A DNA stretch of 64,000 nt, from contig OY292278.1 in assembly GCA_958496175.1 (NCBI GenBank), forward strand, positions 33,604,001 through 33,668,000. Reading direction: 5' to 3'. This document shows, in pieces, positions 25,021-37,430 of the stretch. A model generated the notes under the pieces. It was not told the origin of the DNA, did not search any database, and was given only the letters and a program-made list of their open reading frames with translations. The number at the start of each line of letters is the position of its first letter. The first letter of the stretch is position 1. The position numbers and the translations under genes are program-made. The stretch is from Sisyra terminalis. Taxonomy: Eukaryota > Arthropoda > Insecta > Neuroptera > Sisyridae.

Positions 25021-27639
25021 AACAAATAGGGAATCGGAATAGGGAAGATGAGTAATACATAGGACTTGACCATTTTTAAGTGCAGTTCAAGGAAGAAAAT
25101 TTGATTCCCTAAGATTTTTCTCTTCTTTGGGAAGTTTTCTCTGGCTTACTCAATTAAATCATTCTTCAAAATTAAGTCAAACATTGTTAAATTATCATAA
25201 GCAGTACCTTAACTTGTTTAAAGGGATTAAGTCACGATATTCTTATAAAAGAATTTCTTCAATGATTAAGCCTAGAGAAATGTAGATACAGTAGTAGGTA
25301 CGAAAATCAACGGAGCAGTATAAAATAATAAGCTCTTCCTTGGATTCATATTTTTATGGTTATTACAGGTCTATTTTATAAATTATTTGTATGCATTATA
25401 TGTGTATCATGGTGAGCTCAAAATTATTAGGAAATAAATGATTTATTTAATCTCTTGAGTACATTTGTAATTTGAAATTGCAAAACTATTTAAACAGTTG
25501 AAGATATGCTCGAAGATGCAAATATGCTTAATGTATACAGCATATATTAATGCACTTAATATGGTTGAAATAATCTCTTAATAAAAACATTAATATTAAT
25601 AATTGTGAAAATATTAACTACTATATAGACGATTCAACAAGATTGTCAAAATTTTATTACCACATATTTGCATTATTATTATCATTTTTTTTAAACAAAA
25701 TCAAACTGACCATGTAATCGATAGATGTGATTTGTATTTATTTAGTAGTTTAACTTCAGTAAAAATTAAAAAAAAATAAACATTATGCGCTCTTACTTTA
25801 ACGAGTTTCAATAAGAACCCCAAAAAAATATTCATATGTTCTATATTTTAAAAATAGAAAGAGATCGTAAATGTGTTTAATTTTTTAAATTTGTTTATTT
25901 TGTTAAATTATTTTCAAACTTTGCAAACTAATTCAATAAATTGTATTTAAGAGGTCAATAAATTAATCCACTTTAATTTATCAATATAAAAAAACGAGCA
26001 AACTTTTGCTATAAAAACATAAGTACGATCAAGGTTGACCAAGGCGCCGAATTTATTAAACAATTAGAATATCAGATTTTTAAAAATAATTGCATAAAAT
26101 AAATAAATATTTCCGAAATATAAGTACACTGTGTAAATTTTCTCAAACCATTGGATTGGTATAAGGAACCAATCTGAAATTACCCTAGTTTATTGCAAAG
26201 AAAATAATCAAAATCAATTCATTTAGTGAAAAAAAATGCTGAATCAACATTAAAAAAATATATATTTCAACGATTTGATAACCTCCTCTTTTTTGAAGTC
26301 GATTAATAACATAGTATTCTTCATTTGTGCTAAATTAATCTTATCAGTATTCATATTTATGTTTAGATAATTTATTTATTAAATGTCAATCAATAAAATA
26401 TTGGTGATTTCAATTAATAACCAATACATAGTTATTTATTCCCTGTACTTATATATTTACCTTACTTAACAGCTATACATACAAATAAATGTAAATTATT
26501 TTTTTTTTTGTTAGTTAAACTGATAAATTTTTAATGATCACTTTTCAAAGTATAATTAATTTTTAAATTAGCTTAAATTAGTAAAATTGCAAAACCGCCT
26601 AATCAAATTTCAATTGCATTAATATTCCGCTTAATGGACAGTACGATATTTACTCTGAGTGCAGAATATAGCGACACAGCTGCTCTTGAAAAATTATAAT
26701 AAATTCATAAGGTGAATTGTGACATAAAATGTTCAAACACTAACTTTTCACTTTGTTACTTCAAAGTAGTTCTTTCCATTTTTGAACATACAATCACAAA
26801 TTTTTGCAATTGTTGCTTATAATCATAAATATTTCCAACCAAAAGACAATGTAATTTAATGAAGTAATCAGTGATTTATCTTAGAGTATGACATCATGAT
26901 GCCAAGTGTTTTCAAATCAAAATATTTTGTAATTTTATTAAATGTTTTGTAAGTTCTATAACATACCTATATGATATAGAGGTAATACTAATACATAAAT
27001 TCAAAATAAAGATATTTAGCAATAAACAACATCGACAGAACGGGAAAAGTTTCATAAAGGAAATGTATTAACGACATAGGTTGGCAAATGATTAAGTTTC
27101 TTTGTAAGAATGAAAACAGTAGATATAATCTCCGCGAAAGAAAATAGGTAGTTCTATACCATATTTTCAAGTTTTTTTTTTAAACTAAAATATGGTTCAC
27201 ATAATTTATTTTTCTACGCAAATAAGACTTAGGTATACATACCTATAAGAAAACACGTGAATACCCCGAATTTTGTTATCCTAGCATAATAATACTTCAA
27301 CAAGTCATTAGATACTGATTGATTGATTCATTTTCCTGAATATCGAGAAATTCAAATCTAAATAATATCAATTTCTTGTTTTTGTTTATACAATTCTTCT
27401 AAATGCGTGCATATCATTGAATTTCTCCTAAGCCCTTTGACCGATTTTGATGAATTTTTTTGTATTTGAAAATTATGATTTTGATTCACAATTGAACAAT
27501 GCGGGTGACGTTAAGAATTTTTTCCTGTTTTTTTTTCTCATAACATACATTTAACAGTTTGGCAATTAACATAGGTAAGTTAAATAAAAGCAAGCTTCTC
27601 AACAGTTTTCGTGCTGATATTTGTAGAGTTGTTTCCAGG
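25021..27639. other. AT-rich intergenic DNA, nothing recognised
   Basis: No coding, RNA or repeat feature was seen. Sequence complexity is low in many places. Confidence 0.5.
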
Positions 27640-27840
27640 ATTTTTTATATTCAAGGAGTATAGAGAATAAAGAGCCTCAAACCGATAGAAATTATTCATA
27701 AAGTCAGAAACAATATTAAACAATAACAAAATAACCAAAAATCACCAAAACTATTATGGGTATCTGGTCACCAAGTCAGAAATGGAAACTAAAAGGCCAA
27801 TAAATTAACTAATGAAATAAGTTTGAGCTTTCAATTCATC
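27640..27840 (+). pseudogene. LINE RNase H domain fragment
   Basis: A plus frame gives ESxKSLKPIEIIHKVRNNIK (x is a stop codon), then LLWVSGHQVRNGN, a stop, and KANKLTNEIS. The second part matches the RNase H consensus WVPGH.G..GNE.AD.LA..A, with the Glu/Ala pair replaced by a stop. The first part fits the preceding SK.ALEAI block. It is a second RNase H remnant separate from that at 16065, so either two LINE insertions or two pieces of one family are present. Confidence 0.55.
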
Positions 27841-28547
27841 TCAAAATCTGAAAATTGATCAATGCGTACAAAGAAATCAATAGTATACCAAAATGAGAGA
27901 AATCGTTTCATCATGCTACTCTTAATATAATATACATCTTACGATGGCTAAAAGGTTATGATTCATTCTGAATTGTTGCACAAAAAGGATACAAAGTTAG
28001 CAGAATAAGATAAAGGCGTTGTAGCACATTGAATAAGCTATAAACGAGAAAAATAATAAACTTGTCATTGTATTGTCATTATGGTGTAGTAAACAGAGAC
28101 TAACGAATAACATGGATGTTCTTAATTAATTATTATTTTTCTTGAATTCAACATTTAATGAACTTTTATCAAATCCTTTAGAGTAGATTTTTAAAAAAAA
28201 AAAACTATTAATTTGACAATTGACCAATAAGGAAGTTTATGAGTGTTTGTAAAAAATAAAAACCCCATGTTTCATCCGTTAGGTGAATTAATGATTTAAA
28301 AAGTCGATGCAAGTTAAACCATTTTCATTGATATTTGGTTTGCGAAAATGTAAGTTTGTCTTTTTTGATCGATAATTGTGGACTTTTTTCACTGGAATTA
28401 AAATTGCTATCAATCTGCATTTGTTATAACAAAAGATACTAAAACCAATGGAAATAAGTTCACTATTTTATAAACAAGAGAAGAATGAAATAATTTTTTT
28501 CCTGACTTTGAATAGTTATACTGTTAATACAATAAGTAAATTATATT

Positions 28548-28818
28548 GTGATCCTATTTACGTAATATTATTTTCCAAAGCAAACTATAAACATATAAGT
28601 ATTTGAACAAAAGTTCAAACAAATGAATTACTGATGTATTGCCCAGATACGTATTTTGATTGCTATGTAATCTTTCTCAGTGGTCATCAAGTAGTATGGG
28701 TCGCTCCATAACTGCTATATGATGATTCGTGTACGTCAGAAATTCATTTGTTTGAATTTTTGTTCAAATTTACGTTTATAGTTTGCTTTGATAAATTATA
28801 TTACATAAATAGGACCAC
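28548..28818. mobile_element. Inverted-repeat element enclosing a SINE-like fragment
   Basis: The left arm 28548-28629 (GTGATCCTATTTACGTAATA ... CAAACAAATGAATT) pairs with the right arm 28741-28818 (AATTCATTTGTTTGAATTTT ... AATAGGACCAC). The reverse-complement identity is high over about 80 bases, including CAAAGCAAACTATAAAC. The 110-base centre contains a degenerate SINE-head-like stretch, GGTCATCAAGTAGTATGGG then TCGCTCC. Just outside both arms is a direct repeat ATAAACAAGAGAA (about 28471 and 28837). There is no transposase. This is a foldback or MITE-like structure. Confidence 0.6.
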
Positions 28819-28849
28819 GATATATTTAAAATATTGTATAAACAAGAGA

Positions 28850-31055
28850 AAAATGATTATAAATGATTGTAGTTGGACCATATTTCAACTGATGGGTCTT
28901 GAGACAGACCCACAAATAAATGGACGTTAAATTGTGTATTAATTATTTTTATATTATTTACTTTTTGGCTCGTTCTACTTAAGAAGGTCTTAAAGCTCTC
29001 CTTGGGGAAACTACAAAAATCTAGCTTTTGGTGGAGGTTTTGTTTCTTCTTAGCAATAAAACTGTTATTTTTCACTTTGTACTTTCCAATCTTCGTCTGT
29101 GCATTTATGCTCAGTCTTTTTTGGTTTTGATCTAAACACAAATTTCTTTATACCAGATATTTTCCTCTTTATTGGAGACCACTTTCAATTTCTTGAGATT
29201 TACTTACAATCTTCTAAAGTTCACAGGGATTACGTTTGGGTCATTGTTCCCAATAATTAAGTTTATCACAACCTTGGAGTTATTTTTTATGAAAGAAAAC
29301 ATTATTTTACACTAGGTAGTCGAAAGTTGAAAAGTAGTCCTGCTACTTGAATTGTTTATTCTTACGCTTTGTTAACGGTAATAGCAAAACTAAGCTTAGT
29401 TGGAAACTGAAATCTTTTGATTTGATTGAAATAGTAGGTCAGTGGAGATTATTGGGATGTGTAGTTAATAATATATTATTATAACAAAGATTATATTAAA
29501 CAAAATTATTTACAAGTATCTACAAAACTATTTGAAACTTTTGCTTAAGAAATTATATTTTCAATAATTATACTTCCTCAACCAAATAATAAAATTTATG
29601 AACTAAATGATATACCTACGTTAAAAAAATAAATCAATACTTATTTCTTGGGATATAGCAAATTTTTAAAGTAAACTTTTATGACAGTTGCATAAGAATT
29701 TACATTTTATCCAACTATATTACCGATTTTTTGACGAATAAAAATTGCGTAGCAAAGAAAATGTCAAGTATTTTATCCTCTTCACTTTTGAAATGTTTGA
29801 AAAAGCATTCATAACCGATTCAAATTGCAGTGAAGTAGTAAAGTTCAAGTCTCATATACTCGAACTAAAATCAAATTGAAATTCGGTCAGCATTGAAATC
29901 TCCTGGCTATGAAAATGTATTCTTGAATGCAATAATTCAATATCGACAAAAATGATATTTATTGTTTTTTTTGCCTCTGCATCCATATCAAGTCTGATTT
30001 CAAAAATAATTTATGATCTGTTGAAAAATATATCAGCCTTTGCGGCAATTTTAGGAACAGGTCACGTGTTTGATCCTATTAATATTACAAACCCATTATA
30101 ACTACATTATGTATTCTACAATATTGAAAAAAAATATTGATGTACCTTTTTCAATCTATAATTTTAAGATATTGACCTTAAGGCTACAAATCCTCTAACT
30201 TTAAGTGTGTCGTTTTTTTTTTTGGTTTTTGAAAAACTGTTTCAAAGGATAAACGATCTGTAATAATAACCGTTATTCAACCTAAAATTAAAGCAAAATT
30301 ATCTTAAATCTATCTTTTTCAGAATATAATTCAAAAACATTCAACATTGGCTTTATGTACAAATAACTGTTATATATATTTTATCTAACTTATGTTCGTC
30401 ATAAAAATTATACTATGATTTTTGAACTACTAATTATTTTTGAATTGAGTTAATCCAATACAATTTTGAGTGGATATATTATTTTGATAGAGATAACGAT
30501 TAAATATCGTCAGCAAATTTTATTCTTCACTGACAAAAAAAAAATCCCCAAGCAAATAGTGACGTCATACAAGTGATTGAGATTACCAAGATTACAAACT
30601 ATGAAGCAATTGTAAAACCTAAGAAAGATAAATGGTTACTACGTTACGGACCGATTTTTCTGAAATTTTCAGGAAATATTTAGCATGCAAAGTGGGCTCT
30701 ATTCTTAAAAAAAATCATCTCTTTCGAAGTAAACGGAAAATAACCTTGAATATAAGAAAAAAGAAAACAATTTTTTCTCCAACCAGCATTGTTGATATCT
30801 ACATACAATGATCAATTAAATAAAGATTAGCACAAAAATATTTAAAAAAATAAAAAAAATATTGGTATAATTAAGATATGGATTTCTAAAGAGACAGTGA
30901 TATTACTCAATTACATTGTTGACTTGTTATTATGTTATGACGATGAAGTTGCGGGTATTGACAAGACATGAAAATAGTTTTTCAAAAGTATTTTTGGTCT
31001 CATATCTAATCTTATGTGAGACTTTTCAAAGACTTTTAACTGCATACAGGGGGAA
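28850..31055. other. AT-rich intergenic DNA, nothing recognised
   Basis: There is only a small hairpin TGGGTCTTGAGACAGACCCA near 28891-28910 (7-base stem). The open frames here have no recognisable domain. Confidence 0.5.
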
Positions 31056-31680
31056 CACTTATTGGACATCCTCAAACAAATAAAAGCTCCAAAGCACCTA
31101 ATCGAGCAACTATACCAGCAAAACAAAGTCAGATTAAGGTTTGGAAACTATCCGGAAACCCTAGTTACTAACATTAGCAAAGAAATCTAACGAATATAAC
31201 GAAAATATGGAAAAGTACATCTATCCAGAAAAACACTGAAGTAAAACCAGCTTACGCGCTAGTTTTTCCAATCGCCACATAGTGATACAAATACCGGTTA
31301 TACTTAGTCTTTATAAAAAACAGAGAAACAAAAAATTAAATCCTTTAAACTATGGGTATGTACATACAGACACATGCTAAGAACCTCATGGACGAAAGAA
31401 AAATATAAAAAAAAACCATCTTGGAAGAACTAAATATGAATGATAGACACAAAAGTATAATTAAGGCATACTTGCGGTATTTCGATCATATAATTAGGAG
31501 AACTAGAGCAATCGAACTACTTATAGTTGAATGGAAAGTGGAAGGCAAATATAATAGAGCAAGATACTCCACACGATGATTTGACCATATAAAGGAGTTG
31601 AATGAGAACTCATTACCAGAAACAGCATGTCAATTACAGGACAAGGAAACATGGGAGATTAAATCACCAAATCCATAGGG
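31056..31680 (+). pseudogene. Decayed RTE-type LINE: reverse transcriptase piece and C-terminus
   Basis: A plus frame from 31056 gives HLLDILKQIKAPKHLIEQLY and then QQNKVRLRFGN before a stop at 31188. This resembles the RT block with L...L...GVP.HLI.LI..LY..Q...VR. From 31353 a frame gives HMLRTSWTKEKYKKK. After a one-base frameshift in an A run, the next frame gives ILEELNMNDRHKSIIKAYL, RYFDHIIRR and WKVEGKYNRARYSTR (to 31577), with ETACQLQDKETWEI later. This is the standard RTE C-terminal order: RRML.ISWT, then YFGH..R, then GK.EGKR.RGR...RW and a final AQDR..W. The part between them, including YADD, is missing, so it is dead. Confidence 0.7.
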
Positions 31681-33300
31681 TTCGGACGTAAAGACAGAAA
31701 AGAGCTTTATTTTATGGTGTGCTTAATAGTATAATTTATTTTCATGTAATATTTTAACATTTTAAAAAATTTACAAAATATCGTGATAATGTAAGAATGA
31801 AATACTTTAACCTTCCGGAAAGAAAAATAAAAAAGTAGAAATACCGACCCTAACAATCAAAAAAAAATTTTTTTTTAAACTCCTATATTGACTTCCACAA
31901 AATGATCAAGTGATGATCATTTGGCCATACAATCGTATGAATTCCCTATAGTTAAAGTTGTGCAACCATAATCAAGCATTTTATCATTTCATTTCCTTGA
32001 ATAAAGTATCCTTGAAAAAAAGGTTTTCCATTAATAGTATAATATAATACCTTAAGACGTAGATACAAAACAAAAATATTTATTGTTTTAAATTAGAGTA
32101 TAAATTTAATTTGTATTATAAAATAGATAAAAATTTATCGTAGATAAGTAAATTAAAAGTACAATAGAAGTATAATTTTATTAGAAAAATGAATCATCAT
32201 TTCGTAATATGTCAAAACCTGGAAGATTTAAACTTTATAGCTCTGATAATTAAAACGCATTTAAACTACGAAATAATTTCACAAATTGTGAAATTCTAAG
32301 TATGAATCCTAAATGCATTTATATTCAATGGTTATTATTACTCACCTAAACACCTAATACTTAAATAATATTGTCATGGGAGGTCGTAACGGCTGATTTG
32401 CACAAAAATAATTGAAGCGTATATTTCAGGAATATGATAAAAATTTTTGGGAATAGTTTTCTCCTTTTTTTTTTTTGGTAAGACTCATAAATCATCTGGC
32501 CACATGTGCACTGCACAAGTAAAGGACAAAGCTCAAAAAGTCCAAAGTGATTGTTGTGTTTGTGTCAACATAAAATGATGATAGACCAGCTGCCGGTAGC
32601 CTGTCTTCAGTTCTATTAATCTTGATCTAGGAATAAGGAGAAGAAAAAACTTCAATTATATTACAGCACTGTATCGAATAGTGTTTGTCAAGTGAAACAA
32701 ATAAAAAAACTTTAGGTGTGTCACAGGGTTGTATTACGAAGATTTATCAAAATGATTTGGCTTGCTTACTTCTTGTTTACCCACAGAGAACAGGACTATA
32801 AAATATTCCATTTTTTTTCTTTCGACGAAATGACAAAGTTTCATAGTTTTTCACGTTGAATAATTGAGAGTTTTCAACTATTTGTCTTATAAAATATGAT
32901 TTAATTCAAGCAATTTTTTATATTCCATATCAAAAGTATAAAATAAAATGTATTCAGTATTTTTTACGGGTAAGGTCAAAAAATGTCACATTTTAAAGAA
33001 AATTCATAAAAGACACCAGTAAAAATGAACTAATTAAATAAAAACAGGAAACATTTTTGTAACTAAATTCTACCTTTAATGTTTACAGGAAATCAGAAAA
33101 ACCTTTTTCTGTTTCCTATTTGTAATTAACTCTTTTTAAGCGTAATTTAAAAGCTGCTTCCTATGTTTGATAGCAATAGAAAATTAATTAATATAAAAAT
33201 ATTTTTTGCTTTTTATATTTTCCTGAAAACCCTTTGTTTGTCTTTACCGTATCGTTACATTGTATCCAAATAATAACAGGAATATTATACCCTCTTGTTT
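31681..33300. other. AT-rich intergenic DNA, nothing recognised
   Basis: No gene or repeat was recognised up to the piggyBac insertion. Confidence 0.5.
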
Positions 33301-35899
33301 TTAACCTTTCCGACACGGAGGGTTGAAAACTTTCAAATGGTCCGAAGCGGGGTATCTGACATACCCCAGACCAAATCCAGTGCTTCTCAAACAAAGTGAA
33401 ATAGGGTTTTAAATGAAAAAATATTATGAATATTAAAAATATTTTAATTTTTTCAAAAAAGTTCTAAAGTACATAATATGTGCATATTATTTTTTTGAAA
33501 GGTAATTAAATTTAAAAAAAATAATATAATTACAACTTAAAAACTATAAAAAATAAAAATTATTTACAAAAGAACTTAGGTATAAAAGAAATATTTCATA
33601 TAGTTTATATAGCTAAAATATTACAAAAACTAATTTACTTATCATAAAACTATATATTTTAGATTACTATAATACATTTTTACAGACTATAAATTAATTT
33701 TTACAATTTGGACAAGAAATTGTTTTAATTTGATAGCGGTGAATAACACAAATATGTTTTTTACAAAAATCACATCGAATTTTAGACTTTCTGTCTTCAT
33801 TTCTTGGGCAAAAACTACATCTCGTAGTTTTTGGTATATCCTGCTGGTCTTGCTCTACTGCCAATTGAAGGTTCTTCGTTGGAGTGCTATTTCCATTATT
33901 GATTACTTGGTCAAATAGCTCAAAGCCGTGTTGAATGTGCTTGTGATAATTTATATTGTTGTTTTTCCGTTTTAAAACATTTTCTTTTACCAATTCCGTA
34001 GCCAATTCTCGAAGAAATACTTGTCTTCGGCTACGGTCTCCTTTTCGCCAATCTGGGTTATTCTGTACCCAAATAATGTAGGCATTTAATGCAGCCATAT
34101 CTATTATTTCCATGAATATTCTGAACGGCCACCTTCTAGTAGTTCTAACACAACTATACTGTTGGGTCATTTTGTCTCCAGTATCGACAGCTCCTTTGGT
34201 TTTATTATAATGAAGAATAATATTTGGCCTTTTTCGCGGACCATCTTCTACTTCAATATTTTTGACTTCTGTGGATAATAGAGTCACCGCTTGATTTTTG
34301 ATTGGCAAATATGAAATTAATGTTAAATGGCCTGCAAATCCAAAGAGGGTAGAAAATTTTTCTCGATCTCGAGTGTCGGTAAATATTTTTGGAATTTCTC
34401 TTTTGTTTCTCCTGATTGTTCCGGTGAGAGTTATATCATTTAAAAAAAGATTGTTCGCTAAAGGAATTGATGTAAAGAAATTGTCAGTTGTCACTCCTCT
34501 TCCAGTTCCGAAAAATGGACGAACAAGTTCTGTTACCACCCTTTCACCTTGATTTCTTTCGGGTTTGTTGCCAATTTTTCCTAAATACGGTTGAGAATTA
34601 AGAATATACGACGTTTTAACATCCGCGTTAACCCAAATTTTGATCCCATACTTACCTGGCTTACTTTTCATGTACACTCGGAATGGACATCTTCCTCTGA
34701 AGGTTGCCAATCTTTCATCTACGGTGAGATAGCTCCCTGGGGAAAAATATTTTAAACAAGCGTTATTAAACTGTTCGTATATTGAACGTATGTGAATAAA
34801 TTTGTCACCAATTTGATCGATTTTTGTTTTCCTACTCTTTTTGTCATCAAAACGTATGGTTGAATAAATTGAAGAAAATCTATCCCTCGACATGGCCGCT
34901 GAAAAAAAATATGATTTAAAAAGAGGATTAGTAGTCCAAATTTCTCTTAAGGCCAGCTTTCGTCCATTACATCTTCCGGATGCCAATAAAATACCTATAA
35001 AAGCCTCTAACTCGCATTTCGTAACAATATCGTTACTCGATTTGTGTTTGTGTACAAGCGATTGGCAAAATTGATTCGTATAAGACGCAATTTCTTCCAA
35101 CATTTTTGGAGTCAAATATAAATTGAATGCATCTTTAATTGACGATATATTCTTTGCTTCTGCCATGGGACCCATATATATTGAGGAAATGTTATGAACT
35201 TTGGTGTTGTTGGAAGGCTTGGAACACCAAATAAACCCTGATTTGGAAGTGTATGTCGAATGCAGTTCGTTTTCTTCCAGATCTTCCATGTCTTCAGAAT
35301 CAGAATTTATAACTTCGGGGTCAAAATCCTCTTCTACGTTGTCTTCAACTTCAGAACTATCGGAATTATATATTTCGAAGTCCAAATCGCTATCGTAATC
35401 CGCATCATCATTGTTGAAAGTATCGTCTTCTAACAACTTTTCAATTTCTTGATCCGTTAATTTAGCCATTATGTAAAAAAAAATTTATATAAAAATTAGA
35501 TATTGTTACGTTAAATAAATAGCAATACACTCATGTATTTTATTTACAAAATTTAACGATATCTTAATTTTTGAAAACAAATTTGGAAACACTGGTTTAG
35601 AAATAAGCAGGTAAGATCGATAAGATGTTGCACGTTCAAAAATGAATACACAACTAAATGTTTGAAAAAGAAAACAATGCATTTTACAATTATCACTTTC
35701 GGTTTACACTTTACGATTTGCATTTTGAGAATTATTAAGTAATCACAGAAGAAACTCAATAAAACTGTCTCTCTTCTTTGAACCGTAGTAGAGTGAAACA
35801 AATAATCGTTAAAATAATTTTTAGAAAGTTGAAGATTTTAAAGTGATCCATGGGGTGCCTGGGGTACGTAAAAACCCCGCTTCGGACCGGGAAGGTTAA
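33301..35899 (-). mobile_element. Complete piggyBac transposon
   Basis: Both ends carry the piggyBac target TTAA (33301-33304 and 35896-35899). The terminal inverted repeat is TTAACCTTTCCG on the left and TTAACCTTCCCG (reverse complement) on the right. A second, internal inverted repeat GGTCCGAAGCGGGG lies 37 bases in at the left end (33339-33352). At the right end it starts within about 12 bases of the terminus (reverse complement of 35875-35888). The transposase runs minus-strand, so its 5' end has the short spacer and its 3' end the long spacer. That is the layout known for the founding moth piggyBac, which has a short 5' and long 3' spacer. The internal repeat is followed at each end by a hairpin of the GGGGTA...TACCCC type. 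The intact gene plus intact ends suggest a recent, possibly mobile copy. Confidence 0.93.
33694..35469 (-). CDS. piggyBac-family transposase, full length
   Basis: This encodes a cut-and-paste DDD transposase that excises the element and reinserts it at TTAA sites in the nucleus. The 591-residue frame is uninterrupted and close to the length of other piggyBac transposases (about 590-600). Residues 1-70 are acidic (many Asp/Glu), as is usual for the N-terminus. The DDE_Tnp_1_7 (piggyBac transposase) domain covers roughly 100-470. Candidate catalytic aspartates are D251 (LTVDERLATFRG), D329 (GVTTDNFFTS) and D429 or D432 (VDTGDKMTQQYS), each in its family motif, and RRWPFRIF follows. The C-terminus (551-589) is a cysteine/histidine-rich zinc-binding domain: C551, C554, C566, C569, C574, H577, C586, C589. 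It is known in the family to bind the inverted ends. The ATG at 35469 is the first in frame and has A at -3 and G at +4. No frameshift or missing key residue is seen. Confidence 0.95.
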   Translation of the reverse strand: MAKLTDQEIEKLLEDDTFNNDDADYDSDLDFEIYNSDSSEVEDNVEEDFDPEVINSDSEDMEDLEENELHSTYTSKSGFIWCSKPSNNTKVHNISSIYMGPMAEAKNISSIKDAFNLYLTPKMLEEIASYTNQFCQSLVHKHKSSNDIVTKCELEAFIGILLASGRCNGRKLALREIWTTNPLFKSYFFSAAMSRDRFSSIYSTIRFDDKKSRKTKIDQIGDKFIHIRSIYEQFNNACLKYFSPGSYLTVDERLATFRGRCPFRVYMKSKPGKYGIKIWVNADVKTSYILNSQPYLGKIGNKPERNQGERVVTELVRPFFGTGRGVTTDNFFTSIPLANNLFLNDITLTGTIRRNKREIPKIFTDTRDREKFSTLFGFAGHLTLISYLPIKNQAVTLLSTEVKNIEVEDGPRKRPNIILHYNKTKGAVDTGDKMTQQYSCVRTTRRWPFRIFMEIIDMAALNAYIIWVQNNPDWRKGDRSRRQVFLRELATELVKENVLKRKNNNINYHKHIQHGFELFDQVINNGNSTPTKNLQLAVEQDQQDIPKTTRCSFCPRNEDRKSKIRCDFCKKHICVIHRYQIKTISCPNCKN

Positions 35900-36829
35900 A
35901 GAATAAAATATGTATAATTTTTCATTTTTAATTTTATTCAAAATTATCTTATTTTAAGTCATAAAATTGTTTCTAAATTATTGAAATAGGTACTTATCAA
36001 TATGTGATTTCTGATACAATGTACTGATTTATATTAACCAGGTATTTTAATAAGATTTTCCAAAAAAATTGTTGTTGTCTCTGAAAAGGAGTAAAATAAG
36101 TTCATTAAGTACCTAATTGCATAGGATACCTAACCGTTAATCTAAGGGTTTACTCAAATTATGTTTACATGGTTTTAGTCTCTTTAATTAGTCTCTTTTA
36201 CAAAATATTAATCAAAAACAACTTCTTTCATAATTTTAAACTGGTTTCATTTTTGAAGACTTGGGAACATCCAATTTTGGATATATTCAGTTATTGTAAA
36301 ATATAAAAAAATATTGATTTGAAAACTTAAAAAATTTTCAAGATGTAGTCCAGCAAAATTAAAAAACATCGCCGACTATCAACTACTACCTAAGATTTAT
36401 TATAGGATTATTGCTTGATAACTTGTACAGTTTTTATGCAGCTTTGTATTGCTATCACAACTTGCACGAAAGCTTTGAGTAATTCCTACGATTAATGATT
36501 ATTTCAAATATTTTTTTTAATAACTTAGATTTCTTTGCAAGCGAAGTTCATCCTATTACAAATAAAATTATTTTTGGATAATTTTTTTTCTGTTTTCTAG
36601 GTAACAACAGGTTCACTTTTTCCGCGTGGTTGTATTCTACCCTCAAGCGTCCTCTATCTCTGGTACGGTTCTTTATATTGGAATAATTTATTCCTCGTTT
36701 CTATAAACCTAGGAATTGTTTTTCTTGAAACCTTCCAGTTCTTCTTCTACATCATCAAGTTGCATTTTTTTCTTCTCCAAATGTAACCAATCCAATTAGT
36801 CTTTCCTCTTGTCACTTTATTGTGATGAT
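35900..36829. other. AT-rich intergenic DNA, nothing recognised
   Basis: No gene was recognised. A patch at 36600-36800 is less AT-rich. It contains CCTTCCAGTTCTTCTTCTAC, which resembles CCTTCCAGTTTCCTCCTACA at 37647 on the far side of the element at 36830-37430. Confidence 0.45.
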
Positions 36830-37430
36830 CAAAGCTGTCAGAATAAAAGTATCTTTGTTATTTATTATCTTTGTAACTAAATCACTTTAAAGTATCTAAG
36901 ATACTGTATTATAGTCCTTTTATTTTTGGCAAAAAGTAACTAGTATCTTTGATATTCTTTTTTAAAAAAAGGATCTAGTAACTAAAAAATTATCTAAGAT
37001 ACCGAAACATAACTTAGATACCGAGATACTGAGTGATTATATACAGGATTATTATGGTATACAAAAATCAAACTTATACTCTTCTTTTATATTGGTTTTC
37101 TATCGTTCTATCGTTTCTAAAATGTGTTGTTTACATGTGTCTTAAGGACTAGATATAAATACTTTCCTTTTTCCTAAATTAAATTAAAAATAAGAAAAAT
37201 ATTTTCAGATTATCTTACAACTTTACCTAATACATTATAAAACTTAGTATATACATAATGCAAAGTAACTAAAAAAGTATATTCTTAAGTATCTTAAAAC
37301 TAACTTTAGATAAGTAATAAAGTTCTTTTTTTGAACAGTGACTAAGTACCTAAAGTAACTTTGGATACATTTTAAAAAAGTTACTTATCAGGTATCTAGA
37401 AACTTTCCTAAAGAATCTTTGATAGCTCTG
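36830..37430. mobile_element. Non-autonomous inverted-repeat element family A, copy 2
   Basis: It is colinear with 11217-11690. The left end is CAAAGCTGTCAGAATAAAAG and the reverse complement of the right end is CAGAGCTATCAAAGATTCTT, giving imperfect terminal repeats of the CAGAGCT type. The inside is full of AAGTATCT/AGATACT motifs in both directions and has no coding frame. Shared internal blocks include GGCAAAAAGTAACTAGTATC, CTAGTAACTAAAAAATTATC and TAAGATACCGAAA. No clear target duplication was found at the flanks. Confidence 0.65.
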
